A stretch of DNA of 64,000 nt, taken from Hyphomicrobium_B sp001006785 (GTDB taxonomy: Bacteria > Pseudomonadota > Alphaproteobacteria > Rhizobiales > Hyphomicrobiaceae). Position 1 is the first letter of the stretch. Each line of letters begins with the position of its first letter. The translations under genes and the position numbers were made by a program. The notes beneath the pieces were generated by a model, which saw only the letters and a list, made by a program, of their open reading frames with translations, searched no databases and was not told the origin of the DNA. The stretch lies in assembly GCF_001006785.1 (NCBI RefSeq), contig NZ_CDHO01000003.1:1488001-1552000 (forward strand), read 5' to 3'. This document shows positions 52,084-61,800 of the stretch, one piece after another.

Positions 52084-53580
52084 ATGTTGCCAATGGCATC
52101 TCGCGATTCTGAAAATTCATTTGACGGCCAGGCCGCTCCGATCTCGCTGACGCAATTGATACGGTGGAGGCGCGACGTTCGCCGGTTCAAGGCGGACCCG
52201 GTGCCTGATGCGCTGATCGATCGGCTGCTGCGTCTCGCGGATCTGTCGCCCTCCGTCGGCAACAGCCAGCCGTGGCGCATCGTCAATGTCAAAGACAGCG
52301 CCGTGCGCGCCGCGGTCGTCGAAAACTTTGAATCGCAGCGTCGCAAATCGGCTGAGGCGTACAGCGATGAGCGGGCCAATCTCTACAGCAAATTGAAGCT
52401 CGCAGGGTTCGACGCGGCTCCGGTTCATCTCGCGGTCTTCTGCGATCATGATGCCGCGCAAGGTCATGGCCTCGGCCGCCAGACGATGCCTGAAACGCTC
52501 GAAAGCTCGTGCGCGTGCATGGTCACGACACTCTGGCTCGCGGCGCGCGAGGCTGGGCTCGGCATGGGTTGGGTGTCGATCGTCGATCCCGCGACAATCT
52601 CGGCGATGCTCGGCGCTCCGGCGAATTGGAAATTCATCGGCTACCTGCTTCTCGGCTGGCCCGAAGAAGAGCACCTCGATCCGGAGCTTGAGCGCCTCGG
52701 ATGGCAACCGCGCACGCCGTTTGAAACGCGATATTCGGAGCTGGGGTCGTCGCCGAGCACTGTCGGCGCGAGCGAGTCCGGTCAGCGGGCGAAGATGGGA
52801 ACCGTCACCCTCGTCGGCGCAGGCCCGGGCGATCCTGACCTGCTGACGGTCAAAGCCTTGCGCGCATTGCAATCGGCCGACGCTGTTCTCTTCGATGATC
52901 TCGTCGCGAAGCCCATCCTGGCGTGCGTGCGCCCCGGCGCGCAGCTGATCGACGTCGGCAAGCGCGGCTATCGCAAGTCCTGCAAGCAGCCCGACATCAA
53001 CGCCGAAATCATCCGCTTGGCGCGCGAGGGCTTGAGCGTCGTGCGGCTGAAATCCGGCGATCCTCTGATCTTCGGCCGGGCAGGGGAGGAAATTTCCGCG
53101 TGCCAGGAAGCCGGCGTTCCCATTTCCGTCGTCGCGGGCGTGACTTCGGCGCAGGGCGCTGCCGCCGGTCTGAAGGTCGCGCTGACACATCGCGATTATG
53201 CGCGCCGCTTGCAGTTCATCACCGCGCATGACCGGCGGGGCCATCTGCCCGCCGACATCGACTGGGCATCTGTTGCGGACGTTGCAGCAACGACGGTCGT
53301 CTATATGCCGAAGCGCACCCTCAGCGAATTGACCGAGGCTGCGATCTCGCACGGTCTCGATCCCAACATGCCCGCCATTGCCGTCGCGAACGCAACGCGC
53401 CCCGATGAGCAAGTCTTGCTCTCCTCCGTTGGAAAGATCGCGGCTGAGCTTGACGCCGCGCATCCGGATGGCCCCGTCTTGGTCATGATCGGTGAAGCTC
53501 TGCGCCATGCGACGACGGCAGACGCGAAAGAGGCGAGCACGCTTGCATCGGCTATCGGCGGCCTGCCGATTGCCAGCTGA
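52084..53580 (+). CDS. bluB-cobA: BluB-CobA fusion: DMB synthase plus uroporphyrinogen-III methyltransferase
   Basis: A 498-residue two-domain protein. Residues about 20-225 are BluB (flavin destructase), which breaks down reduced FMN to 5,6-dimethylbenzimidazole, the lower base of B12. RWRRDVRRFKADPVPD holds the expected Asp and GMGWVSIVDP the expected Ser. Residues about 237-490 are a SUMT (CobA) that methylates uroporphyrinogen III to precorrin-2; GAGPGDPDLLTVKALRAL and RLKSGDPLIFGR are its signatures. A Ser-rich linker joins them. An internal ATG at 52795 just before the CobA part could give a separate CobA. ATG 52093 is an alternative start. Confidence 0.9.
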   Translation: MLPMASRDSENSFDGQAAPISLTQLIRWRRDVRRFKADPVPDALIDRLLRLADLSPSVGNSQPWRIVNVKDSAVRAAVVENFESQRRKSAEAYSDERANLYSKLKLAGFDAAPVHLAVFCDHDAAQGHGLGRQTMPETLESSCACMVTTLWLAAREAGLGMGWVSIVDPATISAMLGAPANWKFIGYLLLGWPEEEHLDPELERLGWQPRTPFETRYSELGSSPSTVGASESGQRAKMGTVTLVGAGPGDPDLLTVKALRALQSADAVLFDDLVAKPILACVRPGAQLIDVGKRGYRKSCKQPDINAEIIRLAREGLSVVRLKSGDPLIFGRAGEEISACQEAGVPISVVAGVTSAQGAAAGLKVALTHRDYARRLQFITAHDRRGHLPADIDWASVADVAATTVVYMPKRTLSELTEAAISHGLDPNMPAIAVANATRPDEQVLLSSVGKIAAELDAAHPDGPVLVMIGEALRHATTADAKEASTLASAIGGLPIAS

Positions 53581-53625
53581 TGCAATGAGATCTCGCTCTT
53601 TCCTTTCGCAGGCTCGATAGCGATC

Positions 53626-54600
53626 ATGTCGCTCGCGACGACATTGATTATTCTCGTCGCCGCGCTCGGCGTCGAAGCGCTGTTCGGCTATCCGCAGCGA
53701 CTTTATAAGCTCATCGGACATCCGGTCACCTGGATCGGTGCGCTGATTTCAAAGCTCGATCGTGATCTCAACCGCGACGATGAAAGCCGAGCCGCGCGCA
53801 AGGCATCCGGTGTGCTTGCGCTGATCGTCCTCGTTGCGATCCCTGCCGGTCTCGCGTGGATCGTCCAAATCACGTTGGCTTCGACGTGGCTCGGAAATAT
53901 CGCACTCGTGCTGATCGCCTCGACGATGCTCGCGAGCCGCAGCCTCTACGACCACGTTCGCGATGTCGCGCAGGCTCTGCGCAACGAAGGGCTCGACGCC
54001 GGGCGCACGATGGTCGGCCGTATCGTCGGACGCAATCCCGAAACGCTGGACGAGCACGGCGTCGCGCGCGCTGCGATCGAAAGTCTTGCCGAGAACGCTT
54101 CAGACGGCATCACCGCGCCCGTGGTCTGGTTCGCGCTGCTCGGATTGCCCGGCCTTGCCGCCTACAAGGCCATCAACACGGCAGATAGCATGATCGGCCA
54201 TCGCACGCCGCGCCACGATGCGTTCGGCTGGGCGGCGGCCCGCCTCGATGATCTCGTCAACCTGCCTGCGTCGCGCTTGACTGGTTTTCTGTTCGCGCTG
54301 GCGGCGCGGTTCATCCCGAATGGCTCGATGGACAACGCGTTCCGTGCCATGCGTCGCGACGCGCATCGCCATCGCTCGCCGAATGCAGGTTGGCCGGAAA
54401 GCGCGATGGCGGGCGCACTTGGCCTCAAGCTCAACGGCCCGAAGACCTACGGCGCGACGCACGTCGATGATGCCTATATGGGCGACGGACGGCGCGAGGC
54501 GACGGCGGACGACATCGATCGCGCATTGCGCCTTGCGGTCGTCGCGTGGGGGCTGATGATCGCAGGTCTTTCAGCGATCGTGCTTATTTTGCAAGCTTGA
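53626..54600 (+). CDS. cobD: Adenosylcobinamide-phosphate synthase CobD/CbiB
   Basis: A 324-residue inner-membrane protein that attaches aminopropanol (or its phosphate) to cobyric acid. LGVEALFGYPQRLYKLIGHPV at the start, the block ESLAENASDGITAPVVW and DSMIGHRT are CbiB signatures; AGALGLKLNGPKTYGA and MGDGRRE close the family pattern. About four or five helices are seen. It follows bluB-cobA by 45 bp and its end overlaps the convergent cobQ by 17 bp. Confidence 0.92.
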   Translation: MSLATTLIILVAALGVEALFGYPQRLYKLIGHPVTWIGALISKLDRDLNRDDESRAARKASGVLALIVLVAIPAGLAWIVQITLASTWLGNIALVLIASTMLASRSLYDHVRDVAQALRNEGLDAGRTMVGRIVGRNPETLDEHGVARAAIESLAENASDGITAPVVWFALLGLPGLAAYKAINTADSMIGHRTPRHDAFGWAAARLDDLVNLPASRLTGFLFALAARFIPNGSMDNAFRAMRRDAHRHRSPNAGWPESAMAGALGLKLNGPKTYGATHVDDAYMGDGRREATADDIDRALRLAVVAWGLMIAGLSAIVLILQA

Positions 54601-56056
54601 GAAGCTGATCGATATCGATGTGCTTCGCGAGATGATCCGCAAGGCGATCGAGAACCCGATCGACGGTCGCCTCGTAGCTTTCGCCCGTCGCACGCACGCC
54701 AAGCTCCGAAAGAAACGCCGCCCGCGCGGCATCGGATGAAAACAGTCCGTGGACGTAGCAACCAGCCACGCGTCCGTCTTGCGAGACTGCGCCGTCGTTT
54801 CGCCCGTCCGAAAACGTCAGGAACGGCCGCTCGAGATCAGCGCCGGTCGTCTCTCCGACGTGCATCTCGTAGCCCGAGAACGGAGCGCCACTCGCGCGGA
54901 GCGTACCTTCGACGTTCGCCAGTCGTTTCTCCGGCCCAAGCGTTGTCTCGACATCGAGCAGTCCAATCCCCTCGACGCGACGCGCCGGGCCTTCAATGCC
55001 GTGCGGATCGGAAATCGACGTGCCGAGCATCTGATAGCCGCCGCATAGCCCGAGCACGCGTCCGCCGCGCCGAACGTGCGCTTTGATATCGATGTCCCAG
55101 CCTTCCGCACGTAGCGCTGCCAGATCGTCGATCGTCGATTTCGAGCCTGGCAGCAGAATGAGATCGGCATTCGCCGGAATGGCGCGACCGCGTTCGATCA
55201 TCTCAACGCTGACATCTGGCTCGTTCCTGAGCGGATCGAGATCGTCGAAGTTCGAGATACGCGGCAGCATCGGCACGGCAATCGTCAGCTTTCCGTTGCG
55301 CGCGGGCGAACCCGACTTCAACAGATCGCGCAGCCCAAGCGCGTCCTCGGCCGGAAGCTTACGCGCTTCGTCGAAATAGGGAACGAGGCCAAGCGGGGCC
55401 CAATTCGTCAGTCGCGCAATCGCCGTCATGCCATCCGCGAACAGCGAAGCGTCGCCGCGCATTTTGTTCACGATAAAGCCGCGGATCATCGCCGCGTCGT
55501 CAACGTCGAGCACATGCTTCGTGCCGACGAGGCTTGCGATGACACCGCCCCGGTCGATATCGCCGATCAACACGACTGGAACGTCCGCCGCTCGCGCGAA
55601 CCCGATGTTGGCAATATCGTTGGCGCGCAGATTGATTTCCGACGCGCTGCCCGCGCCTTCGATAAGCACGAGATCGGCGTCCGCCTTGAGATGCGCGAAA
55701 CTTTCCAGCACGGCCGGCAACAGATCGCGCTTCTTCGCTTGGAAATCGCGCGCAGCCGCCGATCCGGCCATGCGTCCCTGCACGATGATCTGTGCGCCGA
55801 TCTCGCTCTGCGGTTTCAGCAGCACGGGATTCATATGTACGGAAGCCGCGACGCGTGCGGCGCGCGCCTGCAGTGCCTGTGCGCGGCCGATCTCGCCGCC
55901 GTCTGCTGTTACCGCCGCGTTGTTCGACATGTTCTGCGGCTTGAACGGTACGACGCGCACGCCGCGATTAGCGAACAGGCGACAGAGCCCGGCCACGATC
56001 AGCGACTTGCCGACATCCGACCCCGTCCCCGAAAACATCAACGCCCGCGCGGCCAT
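54584..56056 (-). CDS. cobQ: Cobyric acid synthase
   Basis: A 490-residue ATP-dependent amidotransferase that amidates four carboxylates of adenosylcobyrinate diamide. The N-terminal dethiobiotin-synthase-like ATPase has GTGSDVGKS, KPQNMSNNA and IGDIDRGGV. The C-terminal glutaminase domain has the nucleophile Cys in LGLCGGYQMLG and His in GCYVHGLF. ATG at 56056 (MAARALMFSGTGSDVGK) matches the family start; an ATG at 56071 is in frame upstream. A REP-like repeat separates it from cobO. Confidence 0.93.
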   Translation of the reverse strand: MAARALMFSGTGSDVGKSLIVAGLCRLFANRGVRVVPFKPQNMSNNAAVTADGGEIGRAQALQARAARVAASVHMNPVLLKPQSEIGAQIIVQGRMAGSAAARDFQAKKRDLLPAVLESFAHLKADADLVLIEGAGSASEINLRANDIANIGFARAADVPVVLIGDIDRGGVIASLVGTKHVLDVDDAAMIRGFIVNKMRGDASLFADGMTAIARLTNWAPLGLVPYFDEARKLPAEDALGLRDLLKSGSPARNGKLTIAVPMLPRISNFDDLDPLRNEPDVSVEMIERGRAIPANADLILLPGSKSTIDDLAALRAEGWDIDIKAHVRRGGRVLGLCGGYQMLGTSISDPHGIEGPARRVEGIGLLDVETTLGPEKRLANVEGTLRASGAPFSGYEMHVGETTGADLERPFLTFSDGRNDGAVSQDGRVAGCYVHGLFSSDAARAAFLSELGVRATGESYEATVDRVLDRLADHLAKHIDIDQLLKLAK

Positions 56057-56114
56057 GTCTTTTCTCAACATCTAGAGAGCGTCACAGGCACTCGCACCTT
56101 GGGTTTTCTCCACT

Positions 56115-56160
56115 AATTCCCCTCCTTTTAACGGGGAGGGGTTAGGGGTGGGGTGAAGCA
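56115..56160. repeat. REP-like intergenic sequence
   Basis: CCCCTCC (56119-56125) and GGAGGGG (56135-56141) form a stem with a T/A-rich loop, followed by GTTAGGGGTGGGGTGAAGC. This pattern, a stem followed by a G-rich tail, is like the repetitive extragenic elements common in Proteobacteria. It lies between cobO and cobQ. Other copies would lie outside the window. Confidence 0.5.
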
Positions 56161-56225
56161 CCACGCGGCCGGCCAGCGGTCGTATTCGAATAGAGACCCA
56201 TCGATACGCGCAAGATATCGACCCA

Positions 56226-56849
56226 CTAAAACTCGATGCCTTCCTGCGCCTTGATGCCCGCCGCGAAGTGATGCTTGACGGCTCCCATGTCGGTGACGCC
56301 ATCGGCAAGCGCGATAAGCTCCGGCTTTACATTCCGTCCCGTGACGACGACATGCAGATCGCTGCGCCGGTCACGCAACGCCGCGATAACCTCGTCGATC
56401 GGCAGGTAATCGTAGCGGAGCGCGATGTTCAATTCGTCGAGGATCAACAGACGGATCGTCGGATCGGCCATCAACTCACGAGCCTTTGCAAACGCACGCG
56501 TCGCGGCAGCAATGTCGCGCTCACGGTCCTGCGTCTCCCAGGTGAAGCCCTCGCCCATCGTGTGCCAGGAAACCTGATCGCCGAAACGCATCAGCGCATC
56601 GCGTTCGCCGGTCTGCCACGCGCCCTTGATGAACTGCACGACGCCGATCCGCCAGCCGTGGCCAAGCGCGCGAAGCGCGAGCCCGAACGCCGCCGTCGAC
56701 TTTCCCTTGCCGGGGCCAGTGTGCACGAGCAGTACGCCCTTCTCGATCGTCTTGCTCGCGACCTCGGCGTCTTGCACGGCCTTGCGCTTCGCCATTTTCG
56801 ACTTGTGACGTTCCGCATCGTCCGTGGATGTTTCTGGAGTGCTCATCAT
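56226..56849 (-). CDS. cobO: Cob(I)yrinic acid a,c-diamide adenosyltransferase
   Basis: A 207-residue CobO/BtuR-type enzyme adding the 5'-deoxyadenosyl group to the corrin cobalt. LLVHTGPGKGKSTAAFGLAL carries the reversed P-loop, and GVVQFIKGAWQTGERDAL, FTWETQDRERD and LLILDELNIALRYDYL are family blocks. ATG at 56849 overlaps the cobU stop (TGATG). The N-terminal 30 residues are charged and variable. Confidence 0.94.
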   Translation of the reverse strand: MMSTPETSTDDAERHKSKMAKRKAVQDAEVASKTIEKGVLLVHTGPGKGKSTAAFGLALRALGHGWRIGVVQFIKGAWQTGERDALMRFGDQVSWHTMGEGFTWETQDRERDIAAATRAFAKARELMADPTIRLLILDELNIALRYDYLPIDEVIAALRDRRSDLHVVVTGRNVKPELIALADGVTDMGAVKHHFAAGIKAQEGIEF

Positions 56850-57373
56850 CAACCTTTCAAAGTCATCGGTAGCCCGGCGGCAACGAAGACGACGCAATCC
56901 GCAACCGCTGCGATGCGCTGATTGAGCCATCCGGCTTCATCGCGAAACCGTCGCGCCAGAGCATTGTCCGGCACGATGCCGAGCCCGACCTCGTTCGAGA
57001 CCATGATACAGGGTGCGGACCGTTTCGAAAGCGCCTCGACGAGCGTGCTTGTTTCGCGCGCGATATCCCGCTCGGCGTGCATGAGGTTCGAGAGCCAAAG
57101 CGTCAGGCAATCGACGAGGCACGGCTGATCGGCGGCCTCTCCCGCAAGCGTCGCAGCGATGTCTAGCGGGGTCTCGTATTGAACCCAATCCGGTCCGCGC
57201 CGCGCCTGATGATGCGCAATGCGCTGACGCATTTCCTCGTCGAACGCTTCCGCCGTTGCCACATACGCCCACGGCCGCGGCAACGCCGAGATCAGCCCTT
57301 CCGCATACGAGCTTTTGCCGGACCGCGCGCCTCCGAGCACAAGGGTTAAAGGCGGCAGGATGGCATCGGACAT
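56849..57373 (-). CDS. cobU: Adenosylcobinamide kinase / phosphate guanylyltransferase
   Basis: A 174-residue bifunctional enzyme (CobU/CobP) that phosphorylates adenosylcobinamide and adds GMP. LTLVLGGARSGKSSYAE holds the P-loop, then YVATAEAFDEEMRQRIAHH with the His used for GMP linkage, and DCLTLWLSNLM. ATG at 57373 is chosen by family length; the frame is open to 57433. It is the first gene of a cobU-cobO minus-strand pair, divergent from the riboswitch-cobW operon. Confidence 0.94.
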   Translation of the reverse strand: MSDAILPPLTLVLGGARSGKSSYAEGLISALPRPWAYVATAEAFDEEMRQRIAHHQARRGPDWVQYETPLDIAATLAGEAADQPCLVDCLTLWLSNLMHAERDIARETSTLVEALSKRSAPCIMVSNEVGLGIVPDNALARRFRDEAGWLNQRIAAVADCVVFVAAGLPMTLKG

Positions 57374-57447
57374 AATGGCCTTTCGATCGATGTGTAGGGC
57401 GCGTTGGGCGATTGACGAAGCACGGGGGGTCACTTATCGATTGGGCG

Positions 57448-57606
57448 GATGGTCCCTCGCAAGAGGGTTTCGAAGGGAATGCGGTTGAACTCCGCAGCTG
57501 CCCCCGCAACTGTAAGCGGCGAGCACATGGCAAAAGTACCACTGGGACATCCCGGGAAGGTTGCCAGATGCCGCGACCCGCGAGCCAGGAAACCTGCCGT
57601 CGGATA
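57448..57606 (+). promoter_or_regulatory. Cobalamin (B12) riboswitch
   Basis: The sequence shows the adenosylcobalamin riboswitch core: GGGAATGCGG near 57475, CCGCAACTGTAAGCGG at 57504-57519, then CGGGAAGG and the B12 box GCCAGGAAACCTGCC at 57584-57598. It is on the plus strand, about 170 bp before cobW, and should repress the cobW-cobN-cobG-cobH operon when B12 is abundant. A GC-rich stretch after it (57618-57640) may form the expression-platform hairpin. Confidence 0.92.
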
Positions 57607-57772
57607 CCCAACTCGAACCGGCGCCGGCGGGGCGCGGAAAGGTTAAGATGCAGCACACAGCATGTCGCGCGCCATTCGGTGCGCTCCCCTAGGCGGCGAA
57701 ATCTGAAGTCGCCGCGCGGCCTCGCGCATGCGCCGCCGTTCTCAGTTTGAAAGTTTGCATCGGGAGCACTGA

Positions 57773-58810
57773 ATGTCCGCACGTAAAGTTCCAGTCACCA
57801 TCGTTACGGGTTTTCTCGGCGCAGGCAAAACCACGCTTGTCCGTCACGCCATTGAAACTGCCGAAGGCCGCCGCCTCGCGCTGATCGTCAACGAGTTCGG
57901 CGACGTCGGCGTTGATGGCACGATCCTGCGTTCGTGCGGCATCAAGAACTGTCCGGAAGAAAACATCGTCGAGCTGACCAACGGCTGCATCTGCTGCACC
58001 GTCGCCGACGACTTCATTCCGACGCTCGAAGCGCTGCTGTCGCGCCAGCCCGCGCCCGAGCACATCATCATCGAAACGTCGGGCCTCGCGCTACCGAAGC
58101 CGCTGGTCAAGGCATTCGAGTGGCCCGATATCCGCAATCGCGTAACCGTCGATGGCGTGGTGACGGTCGTCGATGGACCGGCCGTCAAGGCAGGCCGCTT
58201 CGTCGACGATCCGGAGAAGGTCGCGGCGCAGCGAGCAGCCGACCCTTCAGTCGACCACGAAAACCCGTTGGAAGAAGTGTACGAGGATCAGCTGCTCTGC
58301 GCGGATCTCGTTGTGCTGAACAAGGCCGACTTGTTGTCGGACGACGACGTCAAAACGCTGTCGGACGAAATCAAGCGCAGCATTCCGCGCGCCATCAAAA
58401 TCGTCGCCGCGCGCGAAGGGCAGGTGCCTGCGGGCGTCCTCCTCGGATTGTCGGCTGCCGCCGAGGACGACCTCGCGGCGCGTCCCTCGCATCACGACAA
58501 TGAAGCCGAGCACGATCACGACGACTTCGAAACCTTCATCGTCGACGTGCCGGAAGTCGCAACACCGGACGATCTCGCATCGCGCGCCAAGGCCGTCGCC
58601 AACGCCCACGACGTTCTGCGCGTCAAAGGCTACGCGGCGATCGGCGGCAAACCGATGCGGCTGCTGCTGCAAGGCGTCGGCGAGCGCGTCGATACGCGTT
58701 ACGAGCGCGCCTGGCATCCCGATGAAGCGCGCGTCGGCCGCCTCGTCGTCATCGGACAAAAGGGTCTCGACCGCGACGCCATCGTTCGCACGCTGACAGG
58801 CGAGAGCTGA
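57773..58810 (+). CDS. cobW: CobW, G3E-family GTPase metallochaperone
   Basis: A 345-residue COG0523/G3E GTPase believed to supply cobalt or assist cobaltochelatase. P-loop GFLGAGKTT (about 13-21), the metal motif CICC (about 72-75), the NKAD guanine-specificity motif near 183, and a His-rich stretch HHDNEAEHDHDD (about 240-252). Preceded by the B12 riboswitch. Its stop overlaps the cobN start (TGATG), so cobW and cobN are translationally coupled. Confidence 0.93.
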   Translation: MSARKVPVTIVTGFLGAGKTTLVRHAIETAEGRRLALIVNEFGDVGVDGTILRSCGIKNCPEENIVELTNGCICCTVADDFIPTLEALLSRQPAPEHIIIETSGLALPKPLVKAFEWPDIRNRVTVDGVVTVVDGPAVKAGRFVDDPEKVAAQRAADPSVDHENPLEEVYEDQLLCADLVVLNKADLLSDDDVKTLSDEIKRSIPRAIKIVAAREGQVPAGVLLGLSAAAEDDLAARPSHHDNEAEHDHDDFETFIVDVPEVATPDDLASRAKAVANAHDVLRVKGYAAIGGKPMRLLLQGVGERVDTRYERAWHPDEARVGRLVVIGQKGLDRDAIVRTLTGES

Positions 58811-61800
58811 TGCACATCGTTGTCCGCGAGGCACGAGAGCTTGACGAGGCTGCCGCCGTGCAGGACCTCGGGCTCTCGCCCGCGGACATTCTGGTTCTCT
58901 CATTTTCGGATTCGGATTTGGCGATGGCCGCCGCCGCATTCCGCGACGTGCCCGAAGCACAGCGGCCAAGCTTGCGCGTCGTCAACTTAAGCGCGCTTCG
59001 CCATCCGATGTCCGTCGATCTTTTCATCGACGCGACGGTGAATGGTTCGAAGGCCGTTCTCGTGCGGTTGCTCGGCGGCCTCGACTATTGGCGCTACGGC
59101 GGCGAGCAACTGAGCAAGCGCTGCCGCGAGCTTGGCATCGCGTTGGCGATCGTTCCCGGCGACGGACGGCCGGACTTGCGTCTCGCGGCGCTCTCGACAC
59201 TTCCCGCCGATGACTTGGCCAATCTCGAAGCTCTGCTCGACGAAGGCGGCATCGAGAATACGCGTGCGGCGCTCACCTCCGTATTGGCGCGTGCCGGTGG
59301 CAGCACCGAGGCTTTGCCGCGCGTTCGCGCGATACCCGCTTACGGCGTCTATCGCGAAAGCCCGCAAAGGTTCGCACGCGGCTCCGCCGTTATCGTCTTC
59401 TATCGATCGCATCTGCTGGCAGGCGACGTTGCGCCCATCGATGCGATTGCCGATGCCTTGGAGCAACGCGGGCTCGCGGTGACGGCGATGTTCGTTCCGA
59501 GCCTCAAGGCGCCGGATGCCGCCGACTGGCTCCGAAACGAACTGATGAACATCACACCCGACGTCATCATCAACGCCACGGCCTTTGCCGCGCGCGACGG
59601 CGATCACACGTCACCGCTCGACGCCGCCGACTGTCCGATCTTGCAGGTTGCACTGACGAATGCGTCGCGGACGCTGTGGGACCGCTCGCAACGTGGCGCC
59701 AGCGCATCTGATCTGGCGATGCATGTCGTGCTGCCCGAACTCGATGGTCGGCTGTTCGCCGGGGTCGTCTCGTTCAAGGAGCCCGACGAGACTGTCAACG
59801 ACACGGGCGTCTCGCTTCTGAAGCATGCGCCCTATGATCATGGCATCGCGCACGTCACGGACCTCGCAGCCGCATGGGTGCATCTCCGTGCAATGCCCCG
59901 GAGCGCGCGCCGCGTCGGCTTGCTTCTGTCGACCTATCCCGGACGGCCGGACCAGATTGCGCACGCCGTCGGACTTGACGGCTTTGAAAGCACGCAGCGC
60001 ATCCTCTCGCGCTTGCTGAACGATGGCTATGGCATAACCGACGCGCCACGATCGGCACGGGACGTGGTCGAAAGCCTCGCCGAGACAAATCAAATCCGCT
60101 GGCCGCTCGAAGACTACAAGACCGCATTTCAAAACTTGCCGCAAGGCTTTCGCGATTTGGTCACGTCGGCATGGGGTGCGCCCCAGACGGACGCATCCTG
60201 CGTGAACGGCGCATTCGCATTTCGCGCCGCTCTGTTCGGTAACGTGATCGTCGGATTGCAGCCCGAACGCGGACAGCCGCAGGACCGCAAGGCGGAGTAT
60301 CACGATCCGTCAACGCCGCCGCGCCACAGCTACGTCGCGTTTTATCTTTGGTTGCGTCACGTCGCGAAGATCGATGCGTTGATGCATCTCGGCGCGCACG
60401 GCACGCTCGAGTGGCTACCCGGCAAAGCCATCGCCGCAAGCGAGGCCTGTGCGCCGCGTGCGATCCTCGGATCTCTGCCGCTCGTCTACCCATTCATCGT
60501 CAACGATCCGGGCGAGGCCGCGCAAGCCAAGCGGCGCATCGCTGCGATCACGCTCGGACATAAGCCGCCGCCGATGACGGAGGCCGGAATTTCCGGCCCC
60601 TTGAGCGACGTCGAACGTCTCGTTGATGAGTTCTCGTCAGCAGACGGCCTCGATCCGCGCCGCAGGAAAGCCTTGTCGGAGCAGATCGTCGATGCCGCCG
60701 TGCGCGCCGGAATTGCCGAGCATTGCGGCTTGACCTCGGGCATGCCAACGGCCGACGCGCTGATGCGCATCGACGCGTTTCTTTGCGACGTGAAGGAGCT
60801 GAGCATTCGCGACGGTCTGCACGTGCTCGACGATATCGAGCTCGATGCCATCGTCCGCGCGCTCGACGGCAAGTTCATCGAGCCAGGGCCCGCAGGCGCA
60901 CCAAGTCGCGGTCGATCCGACGTTCTGCCGACCGGGCGCAATCTCTTCAGCGTCGATCCGCGTGCCGTGCCGACACCGACCGCGTGGGCGAACGGCAAGC
61001 GCGCTGCCAAGGCGATCCTCGAACGCTATGTCTCCGACCACGGCGAGTGGCCGCGCGCGATTGTGCTCGACCTCTGGGGCAGCGCCACGCTGCGCACGGG
61101 CGGCGAAGAACTTGCGACGGCGCTGGCATTGCTCGGTGTGCGTCCTGCGTGGGACGAGCGTTCCTATCGCGTCACCGGCGTCGAAACAGAATCGATTGCG
61201 GAACTCGGGCGGCCGCGCGTCGACGTCACGCTCAGGATATCAGGGCTGTTCCGCGACATGTTCGGCGCGCAGCTCGCGCTGTTCGACTCGGCCGTCGCGC
61301 TCGTCGCCCAACTTAAAGAAGACGCAGGCGACAACCCTCTCATCGAATGTGCGAAGATCGCGCCGCGCCTGGATCGGATTTTCGGACCCGCAGACGGCAG
61401 TTTCGGCGCCGGCGTCATGCAGTTGATCGATCGCGGGACGTGGAACACCCAATCCGACCTCGGCGCGTCCTACATCGAAAGCTCCGCGCATACCTACAAC
61501 GCCGACGGCACCTCCGAAGCTGCGAAAGGCGATTTTGAATCGCGCGTAAAAAGCGCCGACGCCTTCGTGCACATCCAGGATCATCGCGAGATCGATTTGC
61601 TGACAGGCGGCGATTTCGCGGCGCATGAGGGCGGCTTCGCGGCCGCTGCTGCCTCCGTCGGAAACGACAAAGTCTCCCTCTATCACAGCGACACCGGCAC
61701 GCCCGACGCGCCGCATGTTCGCACGCTCGCCGAGGAATGCGCCCGCGTCGTGCACGGGCGCGCCGCGAATTCGCGCTGGATCGATGGCCAGATGCGGCAC

